DNA of 64,000 bases. Origin: Cupriavidus taiwanensis LMG 19424 (GTDB lineage Bacteria; Pseudomonadota; Gammaproteobacteria; Burkholderiales; Burkholderiaceae). Of the stretch, positions 18,614 to 28,462 are shown one piece after another. The stretch spans positions 2,046,001 to 2,110,000 of the forward strand of contig NC_010528.1 in the NCBI RefSeq assembly GCF_000069785.1. The letters are read 5' to 3'. Made by a program: the position numbers and the translations under genes. Within the stretch, counting starts at the first letter, position 1. Each line of letters starts with the position of its first letter. The notes under the pieces are model-generated. The model was not told the DNA's origin and did not search any database. It saw only the letters and a program-made list of their open reading frames with translations.

Positions 18614-19294
18614 TCAGCCGCCGTACATCGACGCGCGGGCAGCCTTGGGATCGTAGCGCTTGAGCGTCTCGACCATGTCGCCGAGGCTCTCGGTGCTGCG
18701 CTCGTTGCCTTCGTCGATGCGGCGGGCACCGTTGTAGCGGGTCACCCAGTACGCCGCGCGCATGTCGTCGACCCGGATCTTGCTGCCGGTGGACGGCGCA
18801 TGCACGAACTTGTTGTCGCCGATATAGATGCCGACGTGCGAGAAGGTCTGGCGCATGGTGTTGAAGAACACGAGGTCGCCCGGACGCAGGTCGCTGGTGG
18901 CCACGGTGGTGCCGACGCGGCTGATTTCGACGGAGCGGCGCGGCAGCATGAAGCCGAAGGTGTCGTGGAACACGTAGCGGACGAAGCCGCTGCAATCGAG
19001 GCCGGATTCGGGCGTGTTGCCGCCGAAGCGGTAACGCACGCCGATCAGGCCCAGCGCGTTCATGACCAGATCGCCAGCCTTGCTGGCAACGTTGCTGGTG
19101 GAATTCACCACCGACGACAGCAAGCCGCGCTTGCCTTCCGCATGCGAATCCATGGCCGGGGCCGCGGACTCGATACGGGTGTCGGCATCCTTGAACACCG
19201 TATCCGCCAGCACTCCATTCGACACAGTCGCACCGCAGGCAAGGGCAAATCCGACGGCGGCGCGCGCCAGGGAATGAAGCACCGATCGCTGCAT
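18614..19294 (-). CDS. Secreted NlpC/P60 cell-wall hydrolase
   Basis: Predicted DL-endopeptidase acting on peptidoglycan stem peptides; 226 aa. The N-terminus MQRSVLHSLARAAVGFALAC... ending in VLADT is a Sec signal peptide of about 30 residues. The C-terminal NlpC/P60 domain shows the catalytic Cys in GLDCSGFVRYVF near 102, PGDLVFFN, and the catalytic His in SHVGIYIGDNKFVHAPS near 153. The ATG at 19292-19294 with upstream AGGAGAA was preferred over a start 13 codons upstream. It resembles MepS/Spr-type enzymes but lacks an evident lipobox, so it should be soluble in the periplasm. Confidence 0.9.
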   Translation of the reverse strand: MQRSVLHSLARAAVGFALACGATVSNGVLADTVFKDADTRIESAAPAMDSHAEGKRGLLSSVVNSTSNVASKAGDLVMNALGLIGVRYRFGGNTPESGLDCSGFVRYVFHDTFGFMLPRRSVEISRVGTTVATSDLRPGDLVFFNTMRQTFSHVGIYIGDNKFVHAPSTGSKIRVDDMRAAYWVTRYNGARRIDEGNERSTESLGDMVETLKRYDPKAARASMYGG

Positions 19295-19703
19295 TGGTTC
19301 TCCTGTTGATCGTTCCAAAGCAAGCCCCGGCACAAAGTCCGGGGCAGCTGGGTATTGAGCGGAGGTCGCGCGAACGTTTCAATGACGTCGGGCGATCCTC
19401 GGGTGAACTATGGGGCATGACCCTACGCAAGCTTCACGCCAGGCCGTCGTGCCGGCAGCCGCACCGCGCCAGTGCATGGCATATGCGAATGCGCCGAACG
19501 GACCACCCCCAAAACTAGTTCTGGCGGGATGGTAAAGGGTTGTCATCCACATGTCAAAGTTCGTTACAAATTCGACGAATTTGGCTTCCGAATCAACGAT
19601 ATAGACCGGTTTTCGCATCTTCTTTATCGGATTAATCAGAAGGTTCGATGCTAGCCGGCGCCGGGCGGCAGCGGCGCCGCAGCGCAACAAACCGCGCCGC
19701 CGG
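19295..19703. other. Long leader/spacer upstream of the NlpC/P60 gene
   Basis: 409 bp without a gene. It contains the predicted promoter at 19529-19557 and a perfect hairpin GCCCCGG/CCGGGGC at about 19324-19345, some 30 nt before the start codon on the minus strand. The predicted leader is about 230 nt long. A lower-GC patch spans about 19540-19645. No known riboswitch class was recognised. Confidence 0.45.
19529..19557 (-). promoter_or_regulatory. Predicted promoter of the NlpC/P60 gene
   Basis: Minus strand: perfect -35 TTGACA (19552-19557), 17-nt spacer, -10 TACCAT (19529-19534). The -10 matches consensus at four of six positions. Confidence 0.6.
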
Positions 19704-21365
19704 CTACGCTGCGCCAACCTGCGCGGCCGCCATCAGCTTGCGCGTATAGGGATGCTGCGGCGCCCCCAGCACCACTTCGGTGTCGCCGGACTCGACCACC
19801 TCGCCCGCCTTCATCACGATGACCCGGTGCGCCATGGCGCGGATCACCGCCAGGTCGTGGCTGATAAACAGGTAGCTGAGGTTGTACTTGTGCTGCAACT
19901 GGGACAGCAGCGCCAGCACCTGCTGCTGGATCGACACGTCCAGCGCCGAGGTCGGCTCGTCCAGCACCAGCACCTGCGGCTTGAGGATCAGCACGCGGGC
20001 GATGGCAATGCGCTGGCGCTGCCCGCCCGAGAACTCGTGCGGGTAGCGACCCAGCGCGGTACGGTCCAGGCCGACCTCGCGCAGCGCCTCGATCACGCGC
20101 TGGCGCAAGGCCTCGCGCGACAGCCCGGGCTGGTGCAGTGCCAGCCCTTCGCCGACGATCTGCTCGATGGTCATGCGCGGCGCCAGCGAGCCGAACGGGT
20201 CCTGGAACACCACCTGCATGCGCGCGCGCAGCTTGCGGCGGTCGTCGCGGGTGGCGGTATCGAAGCTGCGGCCCAGGAAATGGATGGTGCCCGCGCTCTT
20301 GCGCTGCAGCGCCAGCACGGTATGCGCCAGCGTGGTCTTGCCCGAGCCCGATTCGCCGACGATGCCCAGGGTCTCGCCCTCGCGCAGCTGGAAATCGACA
20401 TCCTTGACCGCCGCGAACTGGTCCTTGCCGAACCACCCGGCCAGGCCGCGGCGCTTGCGCGCATAGCTGACGCCGAGCTTGTTCGCCTCGAGCAGCACCG
20501 GCGCCAGCGGCACCAGCGGCAGCACCTCGCGTCGCGGGCGGCTGTCGATCAGCTTGCGGGTGTAGGGGTGCTGGGGCGATGCGAATACGCTGGCGGTGTC
20601 GCCGGTCTCGACCAGCACGCCCTTCTCCATCACGCCCACGCGCTGCGCAAAGGAGCGCACCAGGTTGAGGTCATGCGTGATGAGCATCACCGCCATGCCG
20701 AACTCGGCCTGCAGGTCGCGCAGCAGATCCATGATCTGCGCGCGGATGGTGACATCCAGCGCCGTGGTCGGCTCATCGGCCAGCAGCAGCTTGGGCCGGC
20801 ACGCCAGCGCCATGGCGATCATGGCGCGCTGGCGCTGGCCGCCCGAAAGCTGGTGCGGGAAGCTGTCGAAGCGATGCGCGGCGTCGCTGATGCCGGTGCG
20901 TTCCAGCAGCGCGATGGCGCGCTCGCGCGCGGCGCGGCGGTCCAGGCCTTCGTGCAGCGCCAGGGTCTCGACGATCTGATTGCCAATGGTGTACAGCGGG
21001 TTCAGCGCGGTCATCGGCTCCTGGAAGATCATCGCGATCTCGGCGCCGCGGATCGCGCGCATCTCGCGGTCGGAGACCTCCAGCAGGTTCTTGCCCTCGA
21101 AACGGATCGCGCCATCGTAGTAGGCGTCCTCCACCAGCCGCAGCATGGCCAGCGCGGTCACGGTCTTGCCCGAACCCGACTCGCCCACCAGCGCATAGCG
21201 CTCGCCGGCGCGCAGGTCGAAGCTGACATCGCGCACGGCGCGGGTGGCATGCTCGCCATGGCCGAAAGTGACCGACAGCTTGTCCACGCACATCAGCATG
21301 GATCCGGGCGTGGGCATCGGCGCCGGCTCCACCTCCGGCACGGTGATCTGGGACACCGCGGTCAT
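19704..21365 (-). CDS. yejF: Peptide ABC transporter, fused double ATPase (YejF-like)
   Basis: Energises a peptide importer; 553 aa, two complete ABC modules in one chain. Walker A motifs GESGSGKT lie near residues 60 and 340, with LSGGQRQR-type and FSGGQRQR-type signatures and LLADEPTTALD / LVLDEPTSALD Walker B motifs. Each module ends with an oligopeptide-type HPYTRKL motif. Start ATG at 21363-21365 has GGAGG 7 nt upstream and overlaps the yejE stop as ATGA. Fused YejF-type ATPases partner YejB/YejE, which occur next door. Confidence 0.93.
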   Translation of the reverse strand: MTAVSQITVPEVEPAPMPTPGSMLMCVDKLSVTFGHGEHATRAVRDVSFDLRAGERYALVGESGSGKTVTALAMLRLVEDAYYDGAIRFEGKNLLEVSDREMRAIRGAEIAMIFQEPMTALNPLYTIGNQIVETLALHEGLDRRAARERAIALLERTGISDAAHRFDSFPHQLSGGQRQRAMIAMALACRPKLLLADEPTTALDVTIRAQIMDLLRDLQAEFGMAVMLITHDLNLVRSFAQRVGVMEKGVLVETGDTASVFASPQHPYTRKLIDSRPRREVLPLVPLAPVLLEANKLGVSYARKRRGLAGWFGKDQFAAVKDVDFQLREGETLGIVGESGSGKTTLAHTVLALQRKSAGTIHFLGRSFDTATRDDRRKLRARMQVVFQDPFGSLAPRMTIEQIVGEGLALHQPGLSREALRQRVIEALREVGLDRTALGRYPHEFSGGQRQRIAIARVLILKPQVLVLDEPTSALDVSIQQQVLALLSQLQHKYNLSYLFISHDLAVIRAMAHRVIVMKAGEVVESGDTEVVLGAPQHPYTRKLMAAAQVGAA

Positions 21366-22498
21366 GGCGTGGCCTCCGGAGCCGCGCCGGTGGGCGCGCC
21401 GGCGGGAACCTTGGGCTCGACGCGGCCGCGCAGCGCGGCCAGGCCCAGCCGGGTATCGAAGGCATCGCGCAGCGCGTCGCCCATGAAGGTCAGCAGCAGC
21501 AGCGTCACCACCAGCACGGCGAAGGTCGACAGCGAGATCCACCACGCGTCGAGGTTGGCCTTGCCCTGGGCCAGCAGTTCGCCCAGGCTGGGGGTGGTGG
21601 GCGGCACGCCAAGGCCGAGGAAGTCCAGGCTGGTCAGCGCCAGGATGGCCGCGCTCATGCGGAATGGCAGGAAGGTGATCACCGGTGTCAGGCTGTTGGG
21701 CAGGATATGGCGCCACATGATCTGCACGTTGGACAGTCCCAGGGCGCGCGCGGCCTTGACGTAGTCGAGCGAGCGGTTGCGGTAGAACTCGGCGCGCACG
21801 TAGTCGGACAGACCCATCCAGCCGAACAAAGACAGCAGGATGATCAGCAGCGCCAGGCTGGGCTCGAAGATGGAGGCGAAGATGATCAGCAGGTACAGCT
21901 CCGGCATTGAGCTCCAGATCTCGATGGCGCGTTGCGAGAACAGGTCGAAGCGCCCCCCGAAGAAGCCCATCAGCGCCCCCGTCAGCGTGCCGACCAGCAC
22001 CCCGATCACGGTCAGCGCCAGCGCGAACAGCACCGACACCCGGAAGCCGTACAGCAGCCGCGCCAGCACGTCGCGGCCGCGGTCGTCAGTGCCAAGCCAG
22101 TTCTCGGCCGAGGGCGGCGCCGGGTTCGGTTCCTTGGCGAAGTAGTTGAGCGAATCGTACGAATACCGGTTCAGCGGAAACACCGCGAAATTGCCGTTGG
22201 TCGTGATGCGGTCGCGGATATACGGGTCCAGGTAGTCGGCCGGCGTGGGGAAATCGCCGTCGAAGGTGGTTTCCGGATAGACCTTGACGATGGGGAAATA
22301 CCATTCGCCCTTGTAGTGCACCACCAGCGGCCGGTTGCTCGACAGCAGTTCGGCGCCCAGGCTGAGCACGAAGATGAAGACGAAGATCACCAGGCTCCAG
22401 TAGCCGCGCCGGTTGCGGCGAAAACGCTGCCAGGCGCGCTGGCGCGGCGAAGGCGAATGCGGCAGGCCGTTGGGCGCCGCGTGCGAGAATGGTTTCAT
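21362..22498 (-). CDS. yejE: Peptide ABC transporter permease (YejE-like)
   Basis: Inner-membrane permease of the DppC/OppC class, 378 aa. The N-terminal segment contains RFRRNRRGYWSLVIFVFIFV, followed by a large periplasmic insert (KGEWYFPIVKVYPETTFDGD) typical of YejE. The binding-protein-dependent EAA-loop region reads AARALGLSNVQIMWRHILPN. It overlaps yejF and yejB by 4 nt on either side, indicating translational coupling. Confidence 0.93.
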   Translation of the reverse strand: MKPFSHAAPNGLPHSPSPRQRAWQRFRRNRRGYWSLVIFVFIFVLSLGAELLSSNRPLVVHYKGEWYFPIVKVYPETTFDGDFPTPADYLDPYIRDRITTNGNFAVFPLNRYSYDSLNYFAKEPNPAPPSAENWLGTDDRGRDVLARLLYGFRVSVLFALALTVIGVLVGTLTGALMGFFGGRFDLFSQRAIEIWSSMPELYLLIIFASIFEPSLALLIILLSLFGWMGLSDYVRAEFYRNRSLDYVKAARALGLSNVQIMWRHILPNSLTPVITFLPFRMSAAILALTSLDFLGLGVPPTTPSLGELLAQGKANLDAWWISLSTFAVLVVTLLLLTFMGDALRDAFDTRLGLAALRGRVEPKVPAGAPTGAAPEATP

Positions 22499-23544
22499 CG
22501 GTGCAGGCCCTCGAAATGGATGCGCGGATCCACCAGCACGTAGCAGACGTCGGAGATCAGGCGCGTGACCAGCCCGATCAGCGTAAACAGGTAGAGCGTG
22601 CCGAGCACCACCGGGTAGTCGCGCCGCAGCACCGCCTCATACGACAGCAGGCCCAGCCCGTCGAGCGAGAACAGCGTCTCGATCAGCAGCGAGCCGGTGA
22701 AGAAAGCGCCGATGAACGCCGCCGGGAAGCCGGTCACCAGCGGGATCAGGGCATTGCGGAACACGTGCTTCCATAGCACGCGGCGCTCGCCCAGGCCCTT
22801 GGCGCGCGCGGTCAGCACGTACTGCTTGCGGATTTCCTCGAGGAAGGCGTTCTTGGTCAGCATGGTCACGACCGCGAAACTGCCCACCACCGACGCCGTG
22901 ATCGGCAGCACCAGATGCCACAGGTAGTCCATCACCTTGCCCATCAGCGACAGCTGCTCCCAGTTGTCGGACGTCAGCCCGCGCAGCGGAAACCACTGCA
23001 CGAAGGTGCCGCCGCCGAATACCACCAGCAGCAGCACGCCCAGCACGAAGCCGGGAATGGCATAGCCGACCAGCACGATGATGCTGGTCACCACGTCGAA
23101 GCGGCTGCCCGCGCGGATCGCCTTGGAGATGCCGAGCGGCACCGATATCAGGTAGGTCAGGAAAAAGGTCCACAAGCCCAGGCTGACCGATACCGGCAGC
23201 TTGGACTTGACCAACTCCCACACGCTGCGGTGCTGGAAATAGCTCTGTCCCAGGTCGAACTGGGCAAAGCGCTTGAGCATCAGGAAGTAGCGCTCCAGCG
23301 GCGGCTTGTCGAAGCCGTAGAGGGCCTGGATCTCCTTGATCTTGTCGGGATCGACGCCGCGCCGCCCGCGGTATTCGGCGCCGCCGCCGCTGGCTTCGCC
23401 GGCGCCGCCCCGCCCTTTCAGCTCCATCATCATCTGTTCGACCGGGCCGCCCGGCACGAACTGGATCACGACAAAGGTCAGCGTGATGACCCCGACCAGC
23501 GTCGGAATCATCAGCAGGATGCGTTTGAGCAGATAGGCGAGCAT
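22495..23544 (-). CDS. yejB: Peptide ABC transporter permease (YejB-like)
   Basis: Inner-membrane permease of the DppB/OppB class, 349 aa, starting MLAYLLKRILLMIPTLVGV. The EAA-loop is TARAKGLGERRVLWKHVFRN. Between segments one and two it carries the YejB-typical insert around VEQMMMELKGRGGAGEASGG. The Shine-Dalgarno is weak. It is 51 bp downstream of the binding-protein gene. Confidence 0.93.
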   Translation of the reverse strand: MLAYLLKRILLMIPTLVGVITLTFVVIQFVPGGPVEQMMMELKGRGGAGEASGGGAEYRGRRGVDPDKIKEIQALYGFDKPPLERYFLMLKRFAQFDLGQSYFQHRSVWELVKSKLPVSVSLGLWTFFLTYLISVPLGISKAIRAGSRFDVVTSIIVLVGYAIPGFVLGVLLLVVFGGGTFVQWFPLRGLTSDNWEQLSLMGKVMDYLWHLVLPITASVVGSFAVVTMLTKNAFLEEIRKQYVLTARAKGLGERRVLWKHVFRNALIPLVTGFPAAFIGAFFTGSLLIETLFSLDGLGLLSYEAVLRRDYPVVLGTLYLFTLIGLVTRLISDVCYVLVDPRIHFEGLHR

Positions 23545-23595
23545 TGGGGCCGTCTCTTTCTTTGTCCGCGCTGAACCGGTCAGCGCCCGAGCGCC

Positions 23596-25497
23596 TCAGC
23601 GGGCTTGCGCCTGCATGTCGGTGCGCCACCAGTGGCTGAGGATCCAGCCTTCCGCCGTGTAGAAATACGGAAGCCGCTCCGGATATGCCAGCGTCTTGCG
23701 GTAGGCGACCCGGTGCGACGCGCTGTACCAGTTCGGCACGATGTAATAGCCGTGCATCAGCACCCGGTCCAGCGCCCGACCGGCCGTGACCAGTTCCTGC
23801 CGGGTATCGGCGCGCAGCACGTTGTCCACCAGCTTGTCGACCGCCGGCGACTTCAGCCCGAACAGGTTGTCCGAGCCCGGCGTGGTCGCGGCCTCGCTGG
23901 AGAAGCGGTCGCGTAATTCATTGCCCGGGCTTTGCGAATCGGGGAAGCGGATCGACACCATGTCGAAGTCGAAGTCTTCGAGCCGCTTCTGGTACAGCGC
24001 GAAATCCGTGGTGCGCTGGTGCACCTGGATGCCGAGCTTCTCGAGGTTGCGCACGTAGGTGGTGATCACCCGGCTCATGGCGCCGCCGTCGTCGAGAAAC
24101 TCGAACACCAGCGGCTCGCCCTTGGCGTTGCGCAGCGCGCCGTCGGTATAGGTCCAGCCGGCCTGGGCCAGCAGGCGCCGCGCCAGGCGCAGGTTGTCGC
24201 GCAGCGAGCGCGGCGGTGCGGTGCTGGGCTGGACCACGTCGGGGCCGAACACTTCCGGCGGCAGTTGCGCGCGCAGCGGTTCGAGTAGTTGCAGTTCACC
24301 AGGACCGGGACGCCCGTCGAAGGTGGAGCTGGCCGACAGTTCGCTGTTGGAGAACCAGCTGTCCAGGCGCTTGTAGGCGCCGTAGAACAGCTGCCGGTTG
24401 AGCCATTCGAAATCCAGCGCAAGGATCAGCGCCTGGCGTACGCGCACGTCCTGGAACACCGGCTTGCGCAGGTTCATGACATAGCCCTGCATGCCGGCGC
24501 CGTTGCGATGCGGAAACTCGGTCTTGAGCAGCTCGCCGTTGCGAAAGCGCGTGCCCTGGTAGCTCTTGGCCCAGTTCTTGGCCTTGTATTCGACAATGGC
24601 GTCGAACTCGCCGGCCTTGAAGGCCTCGAGCCGCGCGGTCTCGTCCTTGTACAGGCGGTAGACCACGCGCGCGAAATTGAAGGTGCCGCGCCGCACCGCG
24701 AGGTCCTTGCCCCAGTATTTCGGGTCGCGCTGGAAGATGATGCCGCGGCCGGCGTCGAAGCGCTCGATCAGGTAAGGGCCGCTGGTCACCGGCGGCTCGA
24801 AGGTCAGTTTCTCGAACGGAACCTTGGCGGTCCATTTGCGCGAGAACACCGGCAGCGAGCCGACGATCAGCGGCAGTTCGCGGTTGCGCTGCTTGAAATC
24901 GAAGCGCACGGTGCGCTCGCCGGTCACGACCACCGCCTTCACGTCGGTGCACATGCTGCGATAGCCGGGGCTCGACGCCTTGCTCATCAGCATGTCGTAG
25001 GAGTACTTGACGTCCGAGGCCAGCACCGGGTCGCCATTGGAAAAACGCGCCTGCGGGCGGATCGTGAAGGTGACCGACAACTCGTCAGGCGCCACCGTGA
25101 CGTCCTCGGCCAGCAGGCCGTAGGCGCTGGCGCTTTCGTCGGCGCTGCTGATCAGCAGCGACTCGAACATCAGCGCGTTCAGGCCCGGGGCCGAGGTGCC
25201 CTTCAGCGTGAACGGATTGAACTTGTCGAAACTGGTGCGCCGGTCAGGATTGGCGAGCGTCAGCGTGCCGCCGACCGGGGCGTCGGGATTGACGTAGTTG
25301 AAGTGCGCGAAATTTGCCGGGTACTTGAGGTCCCCATGCAGCGCAAAGCCATGCGCCGCCCATGCCGGATCAGAAAAGAGCGAGACCCCCGCCACCAGCG
25401 TCAGCGCCAGCTTCATTGCCGCCCAACCACGCAGTACTGCATCCCGCCGGAAGCACTGCCATGCCGCCTGAAGCGGCCAACGTGCTTGAATAGGCAT
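23596..25497 (-). CDS. yejA: Periplasmic oligopeptide-binding protein (YejA-like)
   Basis: Solute-binding protein family 5 receptor for the YejBEF transporter, about 633 aa. YejABEF systems import oligopeptides and, in E. coli, microcin C. The N-terminal GFALHGDLKYPANFAHFNYV and later domains match the YejA subgroup. A signal peptide core MKLALTLVAGVSLFSDPAWA lies at residues 28-47. I chose the ATG at 25497 because GGAGG sits upstream, though this gives a long N-region; the ATG at 25416 directly before the signal is an alternative. Divergent from fabI. Confidence 0.88.
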   Translation of the reverse strand: MPIQARWPLQAAWQCFRRDAVLRGWAAMKLALTLVAGVSLFSDPAWAAHGFALHGDLKYPANFAHFNYVNPDAPVGGTLTLANPDRRTSFDKFNPFTLKGTSAPGLNALMFESLLISSADESASAYGLLAEDVTVAPDELSVTFTIRPQARFSNGDPVLASDVKYSYDMLMSKASSPGYRSMCTDVKAVVVTGERTVRFDFKQRNRELPLIVGSLPVFSRKWTAKVPFEKLTFEPPVTSGPYLIERFDAGRGIIFQRDPKYWGKDLAVRRGTFNFARVVYRLYKDETARLEAFKAGEFDAIVEYKAKNWAKSYQGTRFRNGELLKTEFPHRNGAGMQGYVMNLRKPVFQDVRVRQALILALDFEWLNRQLFYGAYKRLDSWFSNSELSASSTFDGRPGPGELQLLEPLRAQLPPEVFGPDVVQPSTAPPRSLRDNLRLARRLLAQAGWTYTDGALRNAKGEPLVFEFLDDGGAMSRVITTYVRNLEKLGIQVHQRTTDFALYQKRLEDFDFDMVSIRFPDSQSPGNELRDRFSSEAATTPGSDNLFGLKSPAVDKLVDNVLRADTRQELVTAGRALDRVLMHGYYIVPNWYSASHRVAYRKTLAYPERLPYFYTAEGWILSHWWRTDMQAQAR

Positions 25498-25706
25498 CCT
25501 GTTGGATTCCTCCACTGTCACCTGTGGGGCCCGGCGTTCTGCGGCCGGGCCAAGTATGAGACAATTTTACATGCGTCCGGGGTGGCCCCAGCCATCCGGA
25601 CATTCCCTCTGCGCGGCGCAATAAAAGGGCCGCAGGACAGCCCGGCACCCGCACCGCCGCACGGCGGACGCACGAAGCGTGCCTGATACACCACCTTGGA
25701 GAATTT
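25498..25706. promoter_or_regulatory. Divergent yejA/fabI control region
   Basis: 209 bp between divergent genes. The only AT-rich patch (about 25553-25573, AGTATGAGACAATTTTACAT) probably holds promoter elements for one or both genes. No clean -35/-10 pair could be fixed. GGAG at 25698-25701 is the fabI ribosome binding site. Confidence 0.4.
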
Positions 25707-26495
25707 ATGGGATTTCTGGCAGGTAAGCGGATCCTGATCACCGGCTTGCTTTCGAACCGCTCGATCGCCTATGGCATTGCCTCGGCGTGCAAGCGCGAAG
25801 GCGCCGAACTGGCCTTCACCTACGTCGGCGAACGGTTCAAGGACCGGATCAGCGACTTTGCCAAGGAATTCGGCAGCGACCTGGTATTCGAATGCGACGT
25901 CGGCAGCGACGAGCAGATCGCCGCCACCTTCACCGCGCTGGGCCAGCGCTGGGAAAAGTTCGACGGCCTGGTGCATTCGATCGGCTTCGCGCCGCGTGAA
26001 GCGATTGCCGGCGATTTCCTCGACGGCCTGTCGCGCGAAGGCTTCCGCATCGCCCACGACATTTCCGCGTACAGCTTCCCGGCGCTGGCCAAGGCCGCCC
26101 TGCCGCTGCTGTCGGACAAGGCCTCGCTGCTGACGCTGACTTACCTGGGCGCCGAGCGCGTCGTCCCCAACTACAACACCATGGGCCTGGCCAAGGCGTC
26201 GCTGGAAGCCAGCGTGCGCTACCTGGCCGCCTCGGTCGGCCCGCGCGGCATCCGCGCCAACGGCATCTCGGCTGGCCCGATCAAGACCCTGGCCGCGTCG
26301 GGCATCAAGGGCTTCGGCAAGCTGCTCGGCCACTTCGAGGAAGCCGCGCCGCTGCGCCGCAACGTCACCATCGAGGAAGTCGGCAACGTCGCCGCCTTCC
26401 TGCTGTCGGACCTCGCCAGCGGCGTGACGGGTGAAATCACCTATGTCGACGGCGGCTTCAACGTGGTCGGCGCAAGCGTCGCCGACGCGGAGTAA
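25707..26495 (+). CDS. fabI: Enoyl-ACP reductase (NADH)
   Basis: Final reduction of each fatty-acid elongation cycle and the triclosan target; 262 aa. SDR-family fold with [21 protein letters not shown] as the FabI-type nucleotide loop. Catalytic Tyr and Lys appear as YNTMGLAKA near residues 155-163, with [16 protein letters not shown] as the flexible substrate loop. GGAG lies 6 nt before the ATG. It is a single-gene unit closed by a strong terminator. Confidence 0.96.
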   Translation: MGFLAGKRILITGLLSNRSIAYGIASACKREGAELAFTYVGERFKDRISDFAKEFGSDLVFECDVGSDEQIAATFTALGQRWEKFDGLVHSIGFAPREAIAGDFLDGLSREGFRIAHDISAYSFPALAKAALPLLSDKASLLTLTYLGAERVVPNYNTMGLAKASLEASVRYLAASVGPRGIRANGISAGPIKTLAASGIKGFGKLLGHFEEAAPLRRNVTIEEVGNVAAFLLSDLASGVTGEITYVDGGFNVVGASVADAE

Positions 26496-26520
26496 ATCCG
26501 GCGCCAGCAACGCGCGTGAT

Positions 26521-26555
26521 AAAAAAGGGGGTGCCGTTATGGCACCCCTTTTTGC
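26521..26555. terminator. Terminator after fabI
   Basis: A-run, then GGGGTGCC / GGCACCCC with loop GTTAT, then TTTTT. Works for fabI and probably also for the convergent MFS gene. Confidence 0.9.
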
Positions 26556-26595
26556 TTCGGGATTCCGGCGCTGGCGCTGCGCGCACGCCAGCGTG

Positions 26596-27840
26596 CTACG
26601 CCGCGGCGGGGACGCGCCGCTCCATGCTCAGCATCGACCACGCATAGATCACCAGCCCGCCAAGCGCCAGCAGCAGGCCGACCCAGCCGGTCGATTCCCA
26701 GCCAAAGCCGGCGGCAATGGTCAGCCCACCCAGCCACGCGCCGAGCGCATTGGCCAGGTTGAAGGCCGAGTGGTTGAGCGCCGCCGCCAGCGTCTGGGCA
26801 TCGCCGGCGACGTCCATCAGCCGGATCTGCAGCGCCGGTCCCAGCGCCACGGCGGTGCCGACCAGCAGCACATTGAAGGCTGCCAGCCACGCGTGCGGCG
26901 CGGTAAAGGTAAAGGCGCCCAGCACCAGCGCGGTCCAGACCAGAACGCCGCCCACCGTCGGCATCAGCGCCTTGTCGGCCAGCCTGGCCCCGGCCAGGTT
27001 GCCCACCACCATGCCGACGCCGAACAGCGCCAGCACCACCGGGATGCCTGCCGCGGGCATATGCGCCAGTTCCAGCATGGTTGGCTTGACATAGCTGAAC
27101 ACCGAGAACATGCCGCCAAACCCGATCGCGCCGATGCCCAGCGTCAGCCAGACCTGCTTGCGCCCGAGCGCTGACAACTCGCGCAGCGGACTGGCATGCC
27201 GGTCAGCCGGCACGAACGGCACCCAGCGCCATACCAGCAGCGCGGTCAGCGCGCCGAGCGCGCCAACGATGACGAAGGCCGAGCGCCAGCCCAGCCAGGT
27301 GCCCACCGCGGCGGCGATCGGCACGCCGACCAGCGTGGCAGTGGTCAGGCCCAGCATCACCAATCCCACCGCCTGCGCGCGCCGCTCGCGCGCAACCAGG
27401 CTGGCCGCGACCAGCGCCGCGACGCCGAAGTAGGTACCGTGCGGAAAACCCGTGAGCAGGCGCGCCACCATCATCGACAGGTATGTCGGCGCCAGCGCGC
27501 TGGCGATATTGCCGGCGGCAAACACCGCCATCAGTGCAATCAGCAGGTTGCGCCGCGGCCAGCGCGCGCCGAGCACCGCCAGCAACGGCGCGCCGACGAC
27601 CACGCCGAGCGCATAGGCGCTGATCAGGTGGCCGGCTTGCGGGATCGAGATGCCGAGGTCGGTGGCGGCATCGGGCAGCAGGCCCATGATGACGAACTCG
27701 CCGGTGCCGATGCCGAAGCTGCCGACGCCGAGCGCCAGCAGCGGCAGCCGGCCGGACGACTGGCGGTCGCGGGAAGACAGGGAAACGTCGTGGGGACCGC
27801 GGTCGGAATCCGCGGCGGATGGGGCATGTGGGGCGGGCAT
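26596..27840 (-). CDS. MFS exporter, DHA1 family (AraJ/YdhP-like)
   Basis: 414-aa major facilitator with 12 predicted membrane helices. The N-terminal motif FGIGTGEFVIMGLLPDAATDL and the motif-A loop VLGARWPRRNLLI are typical of the drug:H+ antiporter-1 group that includes AraJ and purine or sugar exporters. The ATG at 27838-27840 (MPAPHAPSAAD) was chosen; an extension to 27981 reads as non-homologous sequence. Substrate cannot be told from sequence. Confidence 0.85.
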   Translation of the reverse strand: MPAPHAPSAADSDRGPHDVSLSSRDRQSSGRLPLLALGVGSFGIGTGEFVIMGLLPDAATDLGISIPQAGHLISAYALGVVVGAPLLAVLGARWPRRNLLIALMAVFAAGNIASALAPTYLSMMVARLLTGFPHGTYFGVAALVAASLVARERRAQAVGLVMLGLTTATLVGVPIAAAVGTWLGWRSAFVIVGALGALTALLVWRWVPFVPADRHASPLRELSALGRKQVWLTLGIGAIGFGGMFSVFSYVKPTMLELAHMPAAGIPVVLALFGVGMVVGNLAGARLADKALMPTVGGVLVWTALVLGAFTFTAPHAWLAAFNVLLVGTAVALGPALQIRLMDVAGDAQTLAAALNHSAFNLANALGAWLGGLTIAAGFGWESTGWVGLLLALGGLVIYAWSMLSMERRVPAAA

Positions 27841-28002
27841 GTACAGGATTTGCAGGGGGTTCGACGATATGCCGCCCGCTGCCGGGCGAGGTCTTGCCCT
27901 CGCCTCTGATCGATCCAGCGTGCTCCTGTGCGGCGCGCAGGCCGTATTGTGCGGCAAAAACGCGAATCCTGCCGGCGCCACCCTTCCCTCGGCACTCCCG
28001 CG

Positions 28003-28452
28003 CTATGGCTCGACGTCTTCGCCCAGGCGGGCCAGGTTGTGCTTGATCACCTCCAGCACCGCCGCCGTCATCACGGAACTGGAGACGCCGAACATCAGGA
28101 TGCCGTTGGCCGCCTCCAGCGGACCCAGCAGGCGCCACGCAGGCGACATGACGATATCGCCATAGCCCAGCGTGGCAAAGTTGACGCCCGAGTGATACAG
28201 CGCGGTCGCTAAATCGGCGAACTCGCCCAGCAGCATGAAGAGGATGGCCCAGATCGCCATCTGGACGAAATTGCCGATCAGCGTCAGCACCATCACCACC
28301 GACAGCAGCAGGATCTCCTGGCCCAGCGACATGCCACCGTGCCGCGCATGCTTGAAGCGAGCGTAGTAGCGCAGGCATACGGCCACAAACACCGCCTGCA
28401 ACAGCAGGCAGACCAGCATCACGGGAAGGCCGATCGCCAGGTTGCGCAGCAT
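28003..28452 (-). CDS. Potassium-channel-like membrane protein
   Basis: 149 aa with three hydrophobic segments (about residues 5-28, 47-75, 110-136). The pore loop SGVNFATLGYGDIV lies before the last segment, and TLGYGD is a bona fide K+ selectivity filter. No RCK/TrkA regulatory domain is attached. It is the last gene of the five-gene envelope operon, 10 bp after the DUF2955 gene. A channel beside an efflux pump could balance charge or sense turgor; that role is inference. Confidence 0.8.
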   Translation of the reverse strand: MLRNLAIGLPVMLVCLLLQAVFVAVCLRYYARFKHARHGGMSLGQEILLLSVVMVLTLIGNFVQMAIWAILFMLLGEFADLATALYHSGVNFATLGYGDIVMSPAWRLLGPLEAANGILMFGVSSSVMTAAVLEVIKHNLARLGEDVEP

Positions 28453-28462
28453 GGTCGCCCCC

